From positions 3,038,001 to 3,102,000 of the forward strand of contig PUFA01000066.1 in NCBI GenBank assembly GCA_003508835.1: 64,000 bases of DNA, given 5' to 3'. Position numbers and translations under genes: made by a program. The notes beneath the pieces were generated by a model. The model did not search any database. It was not told the origin of the DNA and worked only from the letters and a program-made list of their open reading frames with translations. Origin of the DNA: Eonycteris spelaea (Eukaryota > Chordata > Mammalia > Chiroptera > Pteropodidae). Below, piece after piece: positions 43,333 to 53,844 of this stretch (position 1 is the first letter of the stretch; the number at the start of each line of letters is the position of its first letter).

Positions 43333-43388
43333 CCTGGCGCCAGGTCTCCTGAGGCCTGGCCCTAAATCTTCATGCTGTTTAATTTAAA

Positions 43389-43544
43389 AAGAAGAAGAAA
43401 AAAGAAGGGGTGGGGAGAGGAAGGAAGGAAGGAAGAAGGAAGGAAGAAGGAAGGAAGGAAGGAAGGAAGGAAGAAGAAGGGAGGAAGGGAGGGAGGGAGG
43501 AAAGAAAGAAGGAAGGATGAAGGGAGGGAGGAAAGAAGGAAGAG
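43389..43544. repeat. (GGAA)n / (GAAGG)n purine tract
   Basis: About 155 bases of GGAA and GAAGG units, all purine except one T region. Likely length-variable. Confidence 0.95.
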
Positions 43545-43599
43545 ATTGTAAAAGTCTAATTCAAATTGAATTTCTAGGTGTGAGCCCTTCCCCGGGAGA

Positions 43600-43792
43600 G
43601 GGAAAGGGGTTAGTTTACACTCCCTATGTGCCAGGTGCCTTACCTATGGCAGCTTGTTCTGTGGAATTCACAAGCTACCCAGTGAGATGGACACGATCAC
43701 ATTCTCTAAGTGGTTTGGAAAATGGAGGGTCTTTTCAGCCCGCCCATCATCAGATACCTGTTACCTGGAACCTGATCTGGCTGTAATTCCTA
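43600..43792 (-). repeat. MIR SINE, divergent
   Basis: 'ctatgtgccaggtgccttac', 'acccagtgagatggacacga', 'acctggaacctgatctggct'. Confidence 0.65.
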
Positions 43793-43864
43793 GCCCCAGG
43801 CACTACCCTCCTGCCGGAGCTGCCTGCAGCCCAGCCTCTCCTCTGCTTCTCTCCTTGTAGCAAT

Positions 43865-44160
43865 CGCAGCCTCTTCTTTCAAAGGTAAACAGCTGAGGTT
43901 TTTTTCCTGGCTGCCCACAAGCCTGCAGTTATGTTTCCTTTGGCCCACGTGCCATTTTAATAAAATTTGAGCCAATGTTCACAAATCAAGAGATTTTACA
44001 TTAAAACCCAGATTTCTACCTCCTTTAAAACACTGGAAGATTTGACCGTGCTGGGCCCACGTTCTGCCTGACAACAATCAACTGGAGGTGGGCGTGTGCG
44101 AAAAGGACATTCCAGTTCCCCACACTCCCCACCTCTCCCTACTGCATCCCCCCCCCCCCG
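43865..44160 (+). repeat. Ancient interspersed repeat, family C
   Basis: 'gccaatgttcacaaatcaag', 'agattttacattaaaaccca', 'accgtgctgggcccacgttc', 'ccccacctctccctactgca', ending in C12 at 44148-44159. Confidence 0.6.
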
Positions 44161-44394
44161 CTAAACAAAACGGTCCTGCTTTTAAGAATGAGAGAGTCTG
44201 GCTGTTGGGTAAACAAGGAATGGTATCACCATAGTGTCAACCTCAGTTTCTTCCAGAAATCTCACAAACACAGAGTAAAGGGATGAAAACGGAAAACGCA
44301 AAATGTACAAGGCTGGAGGATAGGCAGTGAGACGGTGGAGGAGAGATGCAGCTGGGTTTTAGAAGCTGGAAGACAGCCCTTCACCAGGGCTCTT

Positions 44395-44510
44395 CATCTG
44401 GGGTCCTAGTCCTGGCTCTTCCTAGAGCCAGCTATGTGGCCTTGGGAAAGTCGCTTCCCCTCTCCGGGGCTCAGTTTCCTTCCAGTTTAAGGGAATCTGG
44501 GCATGGATGG
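44395..44510 (+). repeat. MIR SINE
   Basis: 'agctatgtggccttgggaaa', 'ggggctcagtttccttccag'. Confidence 0.9.
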
Positions 44511-44784
44511 AAGCAGAGGCCACGGGTCCTTTGATCCTCTTGAGAAATGATTCAGAAAACCTTTGGGTGACTTCGGATGAAGTGTGGGTTTCAGGGGTCA
44601 AAGGAAACTCATTAGTCCTGGGGGTGCCGGGAAACTTCCAGCATCCTCCACTAAAGGAACTCTTGAAACTAATAAATTGCATGGATGATACTAAAAAGAT
44701 GTGAGGGAAGAGGAACAAGGATGAAGGATGGCTTTGAGCTCCTATGGGGTGCCGACGCTTTAGATACATTTCTTACTTTATTTT
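44511..44784. other. Unassigned stretch
   Basis: Nothing recognised. Confidence 0.35.
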
Positions 44785-44880
44785 CTTATGCTCTATGTGA
44801 CCTTGGAAAAGTGCTCGACCACTCTGTGCCTTAGTTTCCCCATCTATGAAAGGAGATGTGGTCGAGACGGCTAGTTGTCC
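44785..44880 (+). repeat. MIR SINE core
   Basis: 'ctatgtgaccttggaaaagt', 'gtgccttagtttccccatct'. Confidence 0.9.
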
Positions 44881-44884
44881 CTCA

Positions 44885-45235
44885 ATATCTTGCCCCACTT
44901 CCATAATAATGGACTCATAGTTGAGGATGGGGCCATTTCGAATAAAGACTACATTTCCCAGCTTCCCTTGCAGTTAGAGTCGACCACGTTTTGACCAATA
45001 GGAGGTGATCAAGCAAACCGGACAACTTCCAGGTTGTACTTCCAAGGGAAGGGTAAGCCTTTCCCCCTTTCCTTTTCCCACTGGCTAAAATGTGGACGTG
45101 AGGTCGAGGCATTTTGCATCGTGAGACCAGGGCAACATCTTCGGAGGGGAGAACAAAAGTAGCAGCTTGGGCACGACAATATGGAACTGCCATATTAGCC
45201 CCAACCCGCTAAGTTTGCTGTACGGACTCAGTGCG
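44885..45235 (+). repeat. Ancient interspersed repeat, family B
   Basis: 'ttcccagcttcccttgcagt', 'acgttttgaccaataggagg', 'aacttccaggttgtacttcc', 'ggctaaaatgtggacgtgag' follow the order at 33010-33180. Confidence 0.6.
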
Positions 45236-45299
45236 CCAAGACATGTCAATCACTGAACACGGGGCTTGGAACAAAGTAAGCTCTTGCGTAAGGACATGT

Positions 45300-45500
45300 G
45301 GGTTCTCAATCAGGGATGATTTAGTGCCCTAGGGAATATTTTTGATTGACATGACTGGGAAAGGGGACCTGTCCCCCGGCACATAGTGAGTAGAGGCCAG
45401 GGAGGCTGCTGACACCCTACAAGGCACAGGACAGCCCCCACCACAGAGAATTAAATGCCCCAAATGGCAGCAGTGCCATGGTTAAGGAACCTGTCTAATG
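45300..45500 (+). mobile_element. MER20 (hAT-Charlie)
   Basis: 'ggttctcaatcagggatgat', 'tagaggccagggaggctgct', 'caaggcacaggacagccccc', 'gccatggttaaggaacc'. Confidence 0.88.
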
Positions 45501-46228
45501 GGTAATGCCCACAACTTACCTAGTGCCCAGCGTGGGTGTGAAGCCTCACGGGTTCCAGGTAATGGGCAGGATCCTTTGATTTCCTTTGCTGAAAGGCCTC
45601 TCTCTGCCCCACCACGGCTTTATATCACTCACCCTCTCTGTCTGCACAGGCCCAGTCACGGGGCGAGGGGATTTGCATCAGGGGAAACTATAACCTCATC
45701 GCATTTCTGCAGCTTGATTCCCGTCATCCCCCCCACCTCTCCCGAGATGGCGAAGGGCATGTTCAGACAGCTCTGTCTTCCTCCCCACCCACCCTGTTGC
45801 CACCCAGACCAGTTTCTGGGTGGTGGGCGGAGGGCACGGTGCCAACCGAATGTGGTCCAGTTTTCCCAGGCAGGAGCAGGAGGGCAGGCTTTTGCTCCTG
45901 GAATGCAGGGCCCGCACCGTCAGGGCTGCCTGCCCGGGTAAGAAAGGGTTGAACACTGATAAAGGCTGGTGCACTGTTGAGGAAACTGCTTCCTAGAGAA
46001 AAATCCACATTTCTCTTCTCCAAATTCCCAGGATGTGGTGAGCCCCAGCCTCCTGAGACGGCAGGGCAGGCTTCCAGAACTTTCTATCCCAGCCACAAAA
46101 ACCAACAGACTGGAGCAAAAGCCAACATCCTGAGGAATTTTGGGGAGTCGCTGAAAATTCGAGAGGAAGCGATGCCCACGCTAACATGTTCAGAAGTATT
46201 TTTCTCTCAGCTGTTCTACTGGTAAGCA
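45501..46228. other. Unique stretch
   Basis: No gene or repeat recognised. Confidence 0.45.
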
Positions 46229-46229
46229 G

Positions 46230-46670
46230 TCATTCATTTACTTAAATATAGACTGCACCCCACTGTTCGCCGACCCAATAGCTTCCAAATGCCGGTGCCT
46301 GAACCTCTTTGCTGAGAGCTCTCTTTCTGGCCAACAGAGCCCATTGAGGCCATGCAGGACAAGCTGGAAGTGCCCACAAGTTCCTGCCCGGCAGCAGCCC
46401 TCACCCAGTGACTGATGGAGGTAGTGATAGAAACCCATTTCCTTGCCTTTTGGGGGGCATATTCTACACTGGTCCCGGGGTTCCCCAGTGGGACTGAGCC
46501 CCAGTTGCCCACAGCAGTAACCTGCTCACAGCTGTACCCTGTATGGCTGTCTTCCCTCCCCTGTCTCACGTCCCTACTCCTTTACTTCCTGGAACCACCT
46601 CACAAACTAACGACTTGAACCTTTGTCCTAGTTTCTGCTTCCGGGGGCACCCAACCTGAGGCCTATATGT
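46230..46670 (+). repeat. Probable old interspersed repeat, unnamed
   Basis: The end 'ttgtcctagtttctgcttcc' plus 'gggggcacccaacctgaggc' is like the end of a common old retroelement that I cannot name. Confidence 0.4.
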
Positions 46671-46689
46671 TCTGTCAGTCAGACACACA

Positions 46690-46812
46690 GATATTTGGGG
46701 ATCAGAAGGGACGCGGCTGCCCCTCCTGGGAACTCGCAATCAGATGGAAAACCAGACACCGCTCTTAACAGTCACACAAAAGCAGAAATACAAATGGTGA
46801 TGAAGGCTGGCA
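46690..46812 (-). repeat. L2 LINE fragment, antisense
   Basis: 'gggaactcgcaatcagatgg' and 'atggtgatgaaggctggcac'. Confidence 0.6.
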
Positions 46813-46819
46813 CTGTGAA

Positions 46820-47352
46820 GAAACACAAGACCTTGTCGAAACCCTCCGACAGCTGCCCTCTGTCCCAGATCAAAATCCAGAGTCTTCATTGGGGCATCAG
46901 GGCCCTACACGACCCGCCACCGCCTTACCCGTCTGAGATCATGTCTCCCCACTGTGCTCCAGCCACAGTGGCCTCCTGGCTGCTTCTCAACTGTGCTGGG
47001 CACGTTCCTACCTCAGGGCCTTTGCACTGACTGTTCCTTCTCCAAGGTATGCTTTCCCCGTATCTTCCTGCGGCCGGCTCCTTCTTCTTGACTCAAAATC
47101 TTGATTCAAACATCACCTCCTCAGGGAGGCCGCCACTCCCACCAGTACTGTCTCACCACGTCACCCTGTTTGTGGACTTTGTTAGCGCATATCGGTCTGA
47201 CGTTCTCATGTCTATTTACTTGTTTATCGAATGATCTCCAAATGTGAGCTCCGGGAGGGCAGAGACTGTGTCCCCACCGCCTGGCACAAATCTCAGAGCA
47301 GAGCTGGTACTCTATGGATGTTTGTCGGAAAAGCGGTTGAATGTTTAAATGG
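46820..47352 (+). repeat. L2 LINE, well-preserved 3' part
   Basis: 'catcagggccctacacgacc', 'tgtgctccagccacagtggc', 'cctcagggcctttgcactga', 'gtgagctccgggagggcaga', 'gtttgtcggaaaagcggttg'. About 530 bases in uninterrupted order. Confidence 0.94.
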
Positions 47353-47369
47353 TGAAAAAAAAACAATGA

Positions 47370-47586
47370 ATAAATGAATGAATGATATAAGGACAAAACG
47401 AAGGGACCAAATCTTATCTGGAAAATCAGGCAGGCTTCCCTGAGGAGGTGACATTGGAACTGAGATGAGAATGAGATGAGGTATTAACTGGGCCAAAGGG
47501 GCCGGAAGAGGGAACAGCATGTGCAGATGTTCAGAGGTGGATCCCAGAGGTCCCAGAACTATGCAGGGAACAAAGCAACGATGAAA
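47370..47586 (-). repeat. L2 LINE, antisense
   Basis: GAATGAATGAAT start, 'caggcttccctgaggaggtg', 'gagggaacagcatgtgcaga'. Tail-to-tail with the previous L2. Confidence 0.85.
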
Positions 47587-47594
47587 GACTTTTC
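47587..47594. repeat. Target-site duplication of the L1, left copy
   Basis: GACTTTTC, repeated at 48916-48923 at the other end of the antisense L1. Confidence 0.6.
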
Positions 47595-48915
47595 ATTTCA
47601 TTTCATCTTTATTGAGGTATAATTGACTTATAATGTGATATTGGTTTCACGTGTACAACACAATGATTCGGTATTTGTACATCTTGTGAAATGATCATCA
47701 CAATAAGTCTAGTCAACATCCGTCATCATACATAATTACAAAAAATTTTGCCTTGTGATGAAAACTTTAAAGGCCTACTTTTTTAGCAACTTTCTAATAT
47801 GTAATACAGTATTATTATCTATAGCCAGAATGCTGTAGATTACATCTCCATAACTAACATATTTTATAACTGAAAATTTGTACCTTTTAACCACCCACCC
47901 CCATTCTCTGTCTATGAGCTCGGTTTTTTTTGTTTTTTTAGATTCCATATGTAAGCGGGATCATATGGTATTTGTCTTTCTCTGTCTGACTTACTTCACT
48001 TAACCGAATGCCCTCAAGGTCCATCGTATTGTTACAAATGGCAAGATTTCCTTTTTTTCAAGGCTGAATAATACTCCACTGTGTGTATGTATATATACCA
48101 CGTCTTCTTTATCCATTCATCCGTCGGTGGGCATTAATGGCTTCCATGTCTTGTCTGTTGTAAACAGTGCTGCAGTGAACATAGGGGTGCATACATCTTT
48201 TCGAATTCGTGTTTTAGATTTCTTTGGATAAATACCCAGAAGTGAAATTGCTGGGTTATATGATGTTCTACTTTTAATATTTTGAGGAACCTCCATACTG
48301 TTTTTCATAGCGGCTGCACCCATTTACATTCCCACCAACAGTTGCGTGAGGGTTCCCTTTTCTCCGCATCCTCACCAGCATTCATTGTTTGTTGACTTTT
48401 TGATGATAGCCAGCCTAACAGGTGTGCGGTGATAACCACATCATGGTTTTGATTTGCATTTCCCTGATGGTTACTGACGTTAAGTACCTTTTCATGGGCC
48501 TGTTGGCCATCTGCACATCTTCTTTGGGAAAATGTCTATTCGGATCCTTTGCCCACTTTGTCATCAGATTGTTTTATTTATTTATTTTTTTTGCTGTGGA
48601 GTTGTATGCGTTCTTTATATATTTTGGATGTTAGCTCCGTATCAGATATGCGATTTACAAAATGTTCTCCCATTGGTAGGGTGCCTTTTCATTCTGTTGA
48701 TGGTTTCTTTTGCTGTGCCGAAGCTTTTTAGTTTGATGTCGTCCCATTTGTTTATTTTTACTTCTGTCACCTTTGCTGCTGGTGTCAAATCCAAAAAAAA
48801 TCATCGCCAAGACCAATGTCAAGGAGATTACTGCCTATCTTTTCGTCTAGGACTTTTATGGTTTCAGGTCTTATACTCAAGTCTTTAATACATTTGGAGT
48901 TGATTTTTGTGTATG
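47595..48915 (-). mobile_element. L1 LINE, antisense, 5'-truncated
   Basis: 'ttattgaggtataattgact' (3'UTR), 'ccatatgtaagcgggatcat', 'aaatacccagaagtgaaatt', 'cttcatactg'-like ORF2 part as 'aacctccatactgtttttca', 'atcgccaagaccaatgtcaa'. Frame is broken in many places. A CATTT-type tail and an 8-base duplication flank it, consistent with a single target-primed insertion into L2 sequence. Confidence 0.94.
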
Positions 48916-48923
48916 GACTTTTC
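48916..48923. repeat. Target-site duplication of the L1, right copy
   Basis: GACTTTTC, matching 47587-47594. Confidence 0.6.
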
Positions 48924-48924
48924 T

Positions 48925-49035
48925 TCGTACGTTCGCACCTACTATGTGTCAAGCTCATGAGGACAGGAGGAGCAAAGCAGGCGTGTTGCTGTCCCCCTGG
49001 AAGGTTTCCCTCTGGTGGGGCGGACGGGCAAGGAC
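48925..49035 (-). repeat. L2 LINE fragment, antisense
   Basis: 'cgcacctactatgtgtcaag' is an antisense L2 or MIR tail beside the L1. Confidence 0.55.
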
Positions 49036-49156
49036 CAAAAAGCTGGGAAGATGTTTATTCCCAAAGATGAGTTGCCCTACAGAGCCTCGTGTTACATCAC
49101 ACGGCAGACGCTCATTTTCTAAGATACCCAGCTAAGTGCTCTGTGAAACACGTGGA

Positions 49157-49200
49157 GCACACGCGCACTCACACACACCACCCCCACACACACCCCCCAA
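49157..49200. repeat. CA-rich tract
   Basis: Imperfect CACACACC and CCCCCACACAC words. Confidence 0.8.
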
Positions 49201-50880
49201 AGAAGAATTCCCCGAATTGCCCATCAAAGGGAAGCGAAAAGGACATTCAGCGTAGTTCCTTTTTGTTTTGAATAGTTTAATTAATCATCCTCTGCCAAGG
49301 CGATCACCACGACATGGGGTTGCAAATTCCTCAGTTCAAGAAAGAATGAAACTGGCCCCCGCCATTTATGTTACAACGAATATACCCTATAAACGCTCCC
49401 CACTCCCCACCCGCCTTCAGTCTGGCAAGAGCCAAGGCCAGGCCCAGTCCCCTAAGGGGTTCTGTGTTGCGTGCTGGCAAGACGCGAGGTTTTATCTTTG
49501 GCTTCTCAGTTTGGGGCCCAGCAGTCAGAAAAATACTCCGCCTGGACGCCCCAGTCCCGCTCCCCTGTGTGGCCCCAGCATGGTCAACCCTGCTCCTCCA
49601 GGTGCTCATCACCAGCAATGCCGCAAGGGTTTTCTCCTCCCGCCTCACCAGGGCCTCCCCCAGAGAGTCCACCAGCCAGGGTCATGGAGGTCAGAGACGC
49701 TGCTCCTTCCCTGGGGAGCCCAGCAACCAGCAGTGACCAGATGACTCTGGGACCAATCCAGCTTGATGTCCTTTTATCTCCCAGGGAGGGGAAGGCACCT
49801 ACTCAGGTCTTCAGCAGAGGGAGTTTTACATGGGGACTGGTTATGTGCAGTGAAGAAGCCACAGGAAGGCAAGACAATCCAGAGCGGGAAGATGCTACCA
49901 TCCCTGGGGCCAGAAGGACAGTAGACGGGTATCAATGAAGCCCAGAAGTCAGCCGCTGGCGAGGGCTAGAACCAGGGATAGCCCGCGGCCAAGGAGGAGC
50001 ATGTCTAATGCTCAAGGCACAGCAAGGCGGAGATGTACCCTGGCTTCTCTCTTCAGAGCTGCCTCTCCCAGAGGAAGCCAGAGGGCAGGGAAGTGGGAAA
50101 CGCAGCTCTGCACGGAGAAACAGAGGAGCAGCAGAAGGACAGGGACTGGGGGCAGAGAGGCAACAGGCTGCCACAGCCATAGACATGCCCCTCAGTTCTC
50201 GGTGACCACCCCCCCCCGCCCCCACACTCTGGGAGTCAAATACTTAAAAGCCTTTAAGAGCCTAGCAGGAGCCAGCGGGCTGGGGTGTAGGGAAACCCGA
50301 GGTGCTGAGCAGGGCGGGGCGGAGGCTGGGGCAGACTGGTGAGTGTCCGTCCCGTCTGAAGGGGCGTCTGCTGCTCAGTGCCGTCTCATGCTCGCCAGTG
50401 AGGAATGCAGGCCCGAGGCCGCCACGTTGTTCCTCTTTGTTCCTGAGAAGACAGAAGTTCAGATTTTTATATGAAATCTCCCAATATCTAAAGGTTGGCA
50501 ATAAATTTGATTTCTATATGTATGTTATCAACAGTAAATAACAACCAAAATACACATCCATAGTTGGGACCAGCACTTCGTGCCATCTATGTCTTGGGAG
50601 GATGGTGTCCAACCATGGCCAACTGGTCCAGATTATGCAATGACTAACTGTTTGTTGACTGACTGAGTGACCATCAATCTGACAATCCCAGTCTCTATTC
50701 CAATGCAATTTTGTTTTTTTCAATCACCTGTCTTTCTGGTACCTTTACATTTCCATAAATATTCATGTCAACAATTTTCCGGGGTATGGGGGAGATAGAT
50801 GGGAGAAAAAAAGAAAAAGAAAAAAAATTAAATAGTTTCTTCAATTAAATTAATTAATTGATTTTTTTTTAAAAAATACA
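49201..50880. other. Longest mostly unique stretch
   Basis: About 1.7 kb without a recognised repeat except C9 at 50209-50217 and an A/T-rich low-complexity part at 50805-50885. Frames up to 158 codons occur at 49268-49938 but overlap on both strands, change register and show no domain, signal peptide or splice-bounded pattern, so I do not call a gene. Confidence 0.5.
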
Positions 50881-50884
50881 ATTT

Positions 50885-51020
50885 TTTGAACCCATAAAAC
50901 ACCTACTATGCCAGGCTCTGGGAAACAAATCTTAGGTAAGGTTGAATTAACCTGGTCCTCTTCCCAAGTTGCTCAGAGTCTGGTAAGGGCCCATTCCCAT
51001 GAAGACAATAAGATGCTGAA
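50885..51020 (-). repeat. L2 LINE, antisense
   Basis: 'aaacacctactatgccaggc' and 'gaagacaataagatgctgaa'. Confidence 0.75.
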
Positions 51021-51034
51021 GCTGTGTCTGCCAC

Positions 51035-51112
51035 CTTCACCATGTGTCTTCTGTGCCTAGAACAGGGCCTGGCACGTAGTAGGTGCTCAATACATTCTGT
51101 TCAACTGAATGG
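51035..51112 (+). repeat. L2 LINE 3' end
   Basis: 'cctagaacagggcctggcac' and 'gtagtaggtgctcaatacat'. Confidence 0.9.
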
Positions 51113-51329
51113 ATACAGAGCAGTACAAGTTATGTTAGCATTCTCAAGAAGGGCAAACAATCTGAGATATTACAATGGTTTGAGGCCCTCCAAAGGGACA
51201 CAGTACATAGATATACAGTTTATGTGCATATTGAAATTTCATTGGGGGAGGGGAGTTGGCAATTCGAGAAAAAATATCTAAAAAGGCTCCTGGGGTGGGG
51301 GCAGGTTGAGAAACGCTGTTTTAGAGGGA

Positions 51330-51445
51330 ATCCTGGAGTTATAAGAGCACATAATAGGGGCCTGTAACCGGCCCGGACGATCACAGAATGGTTCCTGGGG
51401 AAGGAGGTATTTCAACTCTTTCTTAAAGGATATGGAAAAGTCAGC
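51330..51445 (-). repeat. L2 LINE, antisense, left piece
   Basis: 'gaaggaggtatttcaactct' type sequence broken by a Charlie element; continuation at 51636 ('atgataggaaaggaagggcc'). The end of another hAT-like element may lie at 51290-51315 ('ggttgagaaacgctg'). Confidence 0.45.
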
Positions 51446-51447
51446 TA

Positions 51448-51635
51448 GATCAGGGTCGGCAAACCGCTGCAAAGGGCCACATAGTGAATATTTAGGCTCT
51501 GCATGTCTCTGTTGCAACAATGCGATCCTGCTGTGGTAGATCAAAAGCAGCCGTGCTCCAATAAAACTTTATATACAGAAACAGGTGATGGGCCAGATCT
51601 GGCCCCCGGGCGTGGTTACTGACCCCCTGACCTAG
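51448..51635 (+). mobile_element. hAT-Charlie non-autonomous transposon
   Basis: Begins 'tcagggtcggcaaaccgctg', then 'tgctccaataaaactttata', 'gatgggccagatctggcccc' and ends 'gttactgaccccctg', with complementary ends. A shorter form of the element at 59255. Subfamily not fixed. Confidence 0.85.
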
Positions 51636-51811
51636 ATGATAGGAAAGGAAGGGCCACGAGGATACAGCTTGAGCAAAGCTGTGGAGATGCGGGGGAGGGA
51701 GGGCATCAGAAAGGAGCCAGCTCTGTGGTTTTGCTTCTCCCCAGAGTGTAGAAAGAGCCATCCGTGTTTACACAGAGACTTGTGCTGTCACCTAGCTAAG
51801 CACAGGGTCCC

Positions 51812-51930
51812 GAGTTCATTCACTCCACAAGTATTCACTGAGTGCCTACTACATGCCAGACATTGGACTAGGCACCAGGGACACAGCAATGAATGAGATC
51901 ACTTCTGTGTCCTCGGGCCCTAAAGCCCAG
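51812..51930 (-). repeat. L2 LINE 3' end, antisense
   Basis: 'cattcactccacaagtattc', 'gagtgcctactacatgccag', 'agggacacagcaatgaatga'. Confidence 0.92.
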
Positions 51931-51954
51931 CCAGACGTAGAGTTTTTGGTAAAT

Positions 51955-52010
51955 AAATGTGTTGGATAAATGGATGGATAGATGATTGGATGAGTGGATG
52001 GGTGAGTGGG
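51955..52010. repeat. (TGGA)n simple repeat
   Basis: Imperfect TGGATGGATAGATGA tract. Confidence 0.85.
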
Positions 52011-52059
52011 GGCGACAAACGCTAAATAGTCAGACAAATGAACAAACAAATAAGCAATT

Positions 52060-52195
52060 AAATACAGCTTCCTCACTAGCTGTGGGACCTTGAAGAAGTT
52101 GCCTAACCTCTCTCCGTGCCCAGGAGTTAATAAAGCAAAGTTCACGACCAGCGCATAGTGGCTGCTCTATAAATGTAGCTTCTGTTGTTCTTTGA
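52060..52195 (+). repeat. MIR SINE
   Basis: 'ctcactagctgtgggacctt', 'aagttgcctaacctctctcc', 'cagcgcatagtggctgctct'. Confidence 0.9.
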
Positions 52196-52772
52196 AGTCC
52201 ATATGCTATTAAATAAATACACATGTAAGAAAACTGATCTGTGGTACCCGGGAACAGAGCAGGTACATGAGAGGAATAGAGAACTGCTTTGGCTCAGTAG
52301 TTGGGGGAGCCTCTGAGGAGGTGGCGGTCAAGGTTGTCCTGGCCACATCCTGTGAGTATATCCCAGAATGAGTAGTGTTTGCAGCTCCATTGCCTCGCAG
52401 CCTCACTGAGGCAGTTAATTATAAACAGCTGCCTCTCGGGAGTCAGGAAGGTGTCTTCTCTAATAGAGTGTCAAGTGCTTTGAAATCTAAGGATAAAAGG
52501 GGAAGAAAGGGTGAGACTCTGGTCACAGGGCCAGGCCCCCACTAGAACCCATCATGAACCCAGAGAACTAGATTCATGCTCTTGCAGACCTGCCGGAGCT
52601 GAGCCTCTCTCAGGTCCTAAGTGGAGTTTAGGGGGGTTGAGAAATACACTCTCTTAGGGCAGGGTTCAGGGGCTAGACTCGAGATAACGTGCTAAAAGCA
52701 GTAGGTCCAGTGTGTAACAACTCGGGTGCTAAATCAGTATTAGATGTCTTCAGTGGTGTTGCATTATTGCTT
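52196..52772. other. Unique stretch
   Basis: No gene or repeat recognised; 52300-52360 may be decayed L2. Confidence 0.4.
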
Positions 52773-52774
52773 TT

Positions 52775-52935
52775 GTGGTTGTCATCTCCTGCCACTTACT
52801 AGCTGGGTGACCCTGGACATGTTACCGACCCTCTCTGAGCCTCGGTTTTCTCTTCCTTGAAATAGGGTGATTACGGTAGTGCTCGATGCAGGTAAAGCAC
52901 ATGGCACACCGCAGAGATAACGACAGTTCTCTTGG
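52775..52935 (+). repeat. MIR SINE
   Basis: 'cacttactagctgggtgacc', 'ctgagcctcggttttctctt', 'aagcacatggcacaccg'. Confidence 0.93.
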
Positions 52936-52949
52936 TGGCTGTGTAGGGA

Positions 52950-53190
52950 GCCATTACTTTGCACCAGGCATGCTTCAGGCGTATCGTATGTGTTAACTCA
53001 TTTAACCCTCCTCACAAATACTATCCTCGTTTTCCAGACAGGGCCACCAGGGGCAGCCCTGCACTGCTACTCTCAGGGGTTGCCAGTCACATAGACCAGC
53101 ACCCCTGAAGTTACTCACTCAAGGTCGCAGCACCAGTATATGGCGGAACTGGGATGAGACCCCAGGCAGCCTGGCTGCAGGGCCTGGCTC
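52950..53190 (-). repeat. MIR SINE with a 65-base internal insertion
   Basis: 'ccattactttgcaccaggca', 'aactcatttaaccctcctca', then unrelated sequence at about 53042-53107 before 'actcactcaaggtcgcagca'. Opposes the preceding MIR. Confidence 0.88.
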
Positions 53191-53476
53191 CTCACCCGGA
53201 ACCAGCGTTAGCGCCCCCACCCAAGACAGTGGTTGTATGTGAGTTTCTAAGAAATTGGTTTTCCCTTTGCCCAGCCAGACAGGCATCAAGACTCAATCCA
53301 CTGAACTCTCTTGTTTCTCTCTGCCCCAGGGATTTTTGATGGTTTTATTGTCTTCGAATTTTACAAGCGCAATTCATTCACGTTTCGGTTCGTTGTGCGT
53401 ACTGCGATTGAAGAGAACTTATGAAAATGCCAGGACATCACACCTCAGAGGTTGGCCCTGCAGTCACATGTTCAAG
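53191..53476. other. Unassigned stretch
   Basis: Nothing recognised. Confidence 0.4.
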
Positions 53477-53477
53477 G

Positions 53478-53590
53478 CCTTTACTTGACAGATAGGCTCA
53501 GAGAGGCAGGGCAACTAGTCCAAGGTCACGCGGCTAGGAAGGGGCAGAACTGGGATAGATCTTCCAGACTCCAACCTCACTCCTCTGAAT
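53478..53590 (-). repeat. MIR SINE
   Basis: 'ttgacagataggctcagaga', 'ccaaggtcacgcggctagga'. Confidence 0.92.
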
Positions 53591-53599
53591 CCCCGCATC

Positions 53600-53795
53600 T
53601 GACATCTCAAACTGGTGGCGCTTGAGCCAAATGCAGCCTGTAGCCTATTTGATTTGGTCTGCCCTATGGTGTTTTCATAAAATTAAAATTTATCATCAGC
53701 CTTTAAAGAAAGGGTTAGTTCCAGGAATAATATTCAAAATATCTAACCAGGCCAGCCGGGGCATCTATCATTCAGAGTGGATGCTGGCAGTCCAG
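53600..53795 (+). repeat. Family C, 5' part
   Basis: 'tttgatttggtctgccctat' and 'gtgttttcataaaattaaaa' correspond to the part before 24970 and 43960 in other copies. Confidence 0.45.
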
Positions 53796-53844
53796 CTGAA
53801 GCCATGCAGATTATATTAAAAAGCAATAAAAAATGTAAAAAATG

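Noticed and set aside
49268..49938. Overlapping frames of 113-158 codons on both strands
   Set aside because: Frames in several registers overlap, none has family motifs; consistent with GC-rich non-coding sequence.
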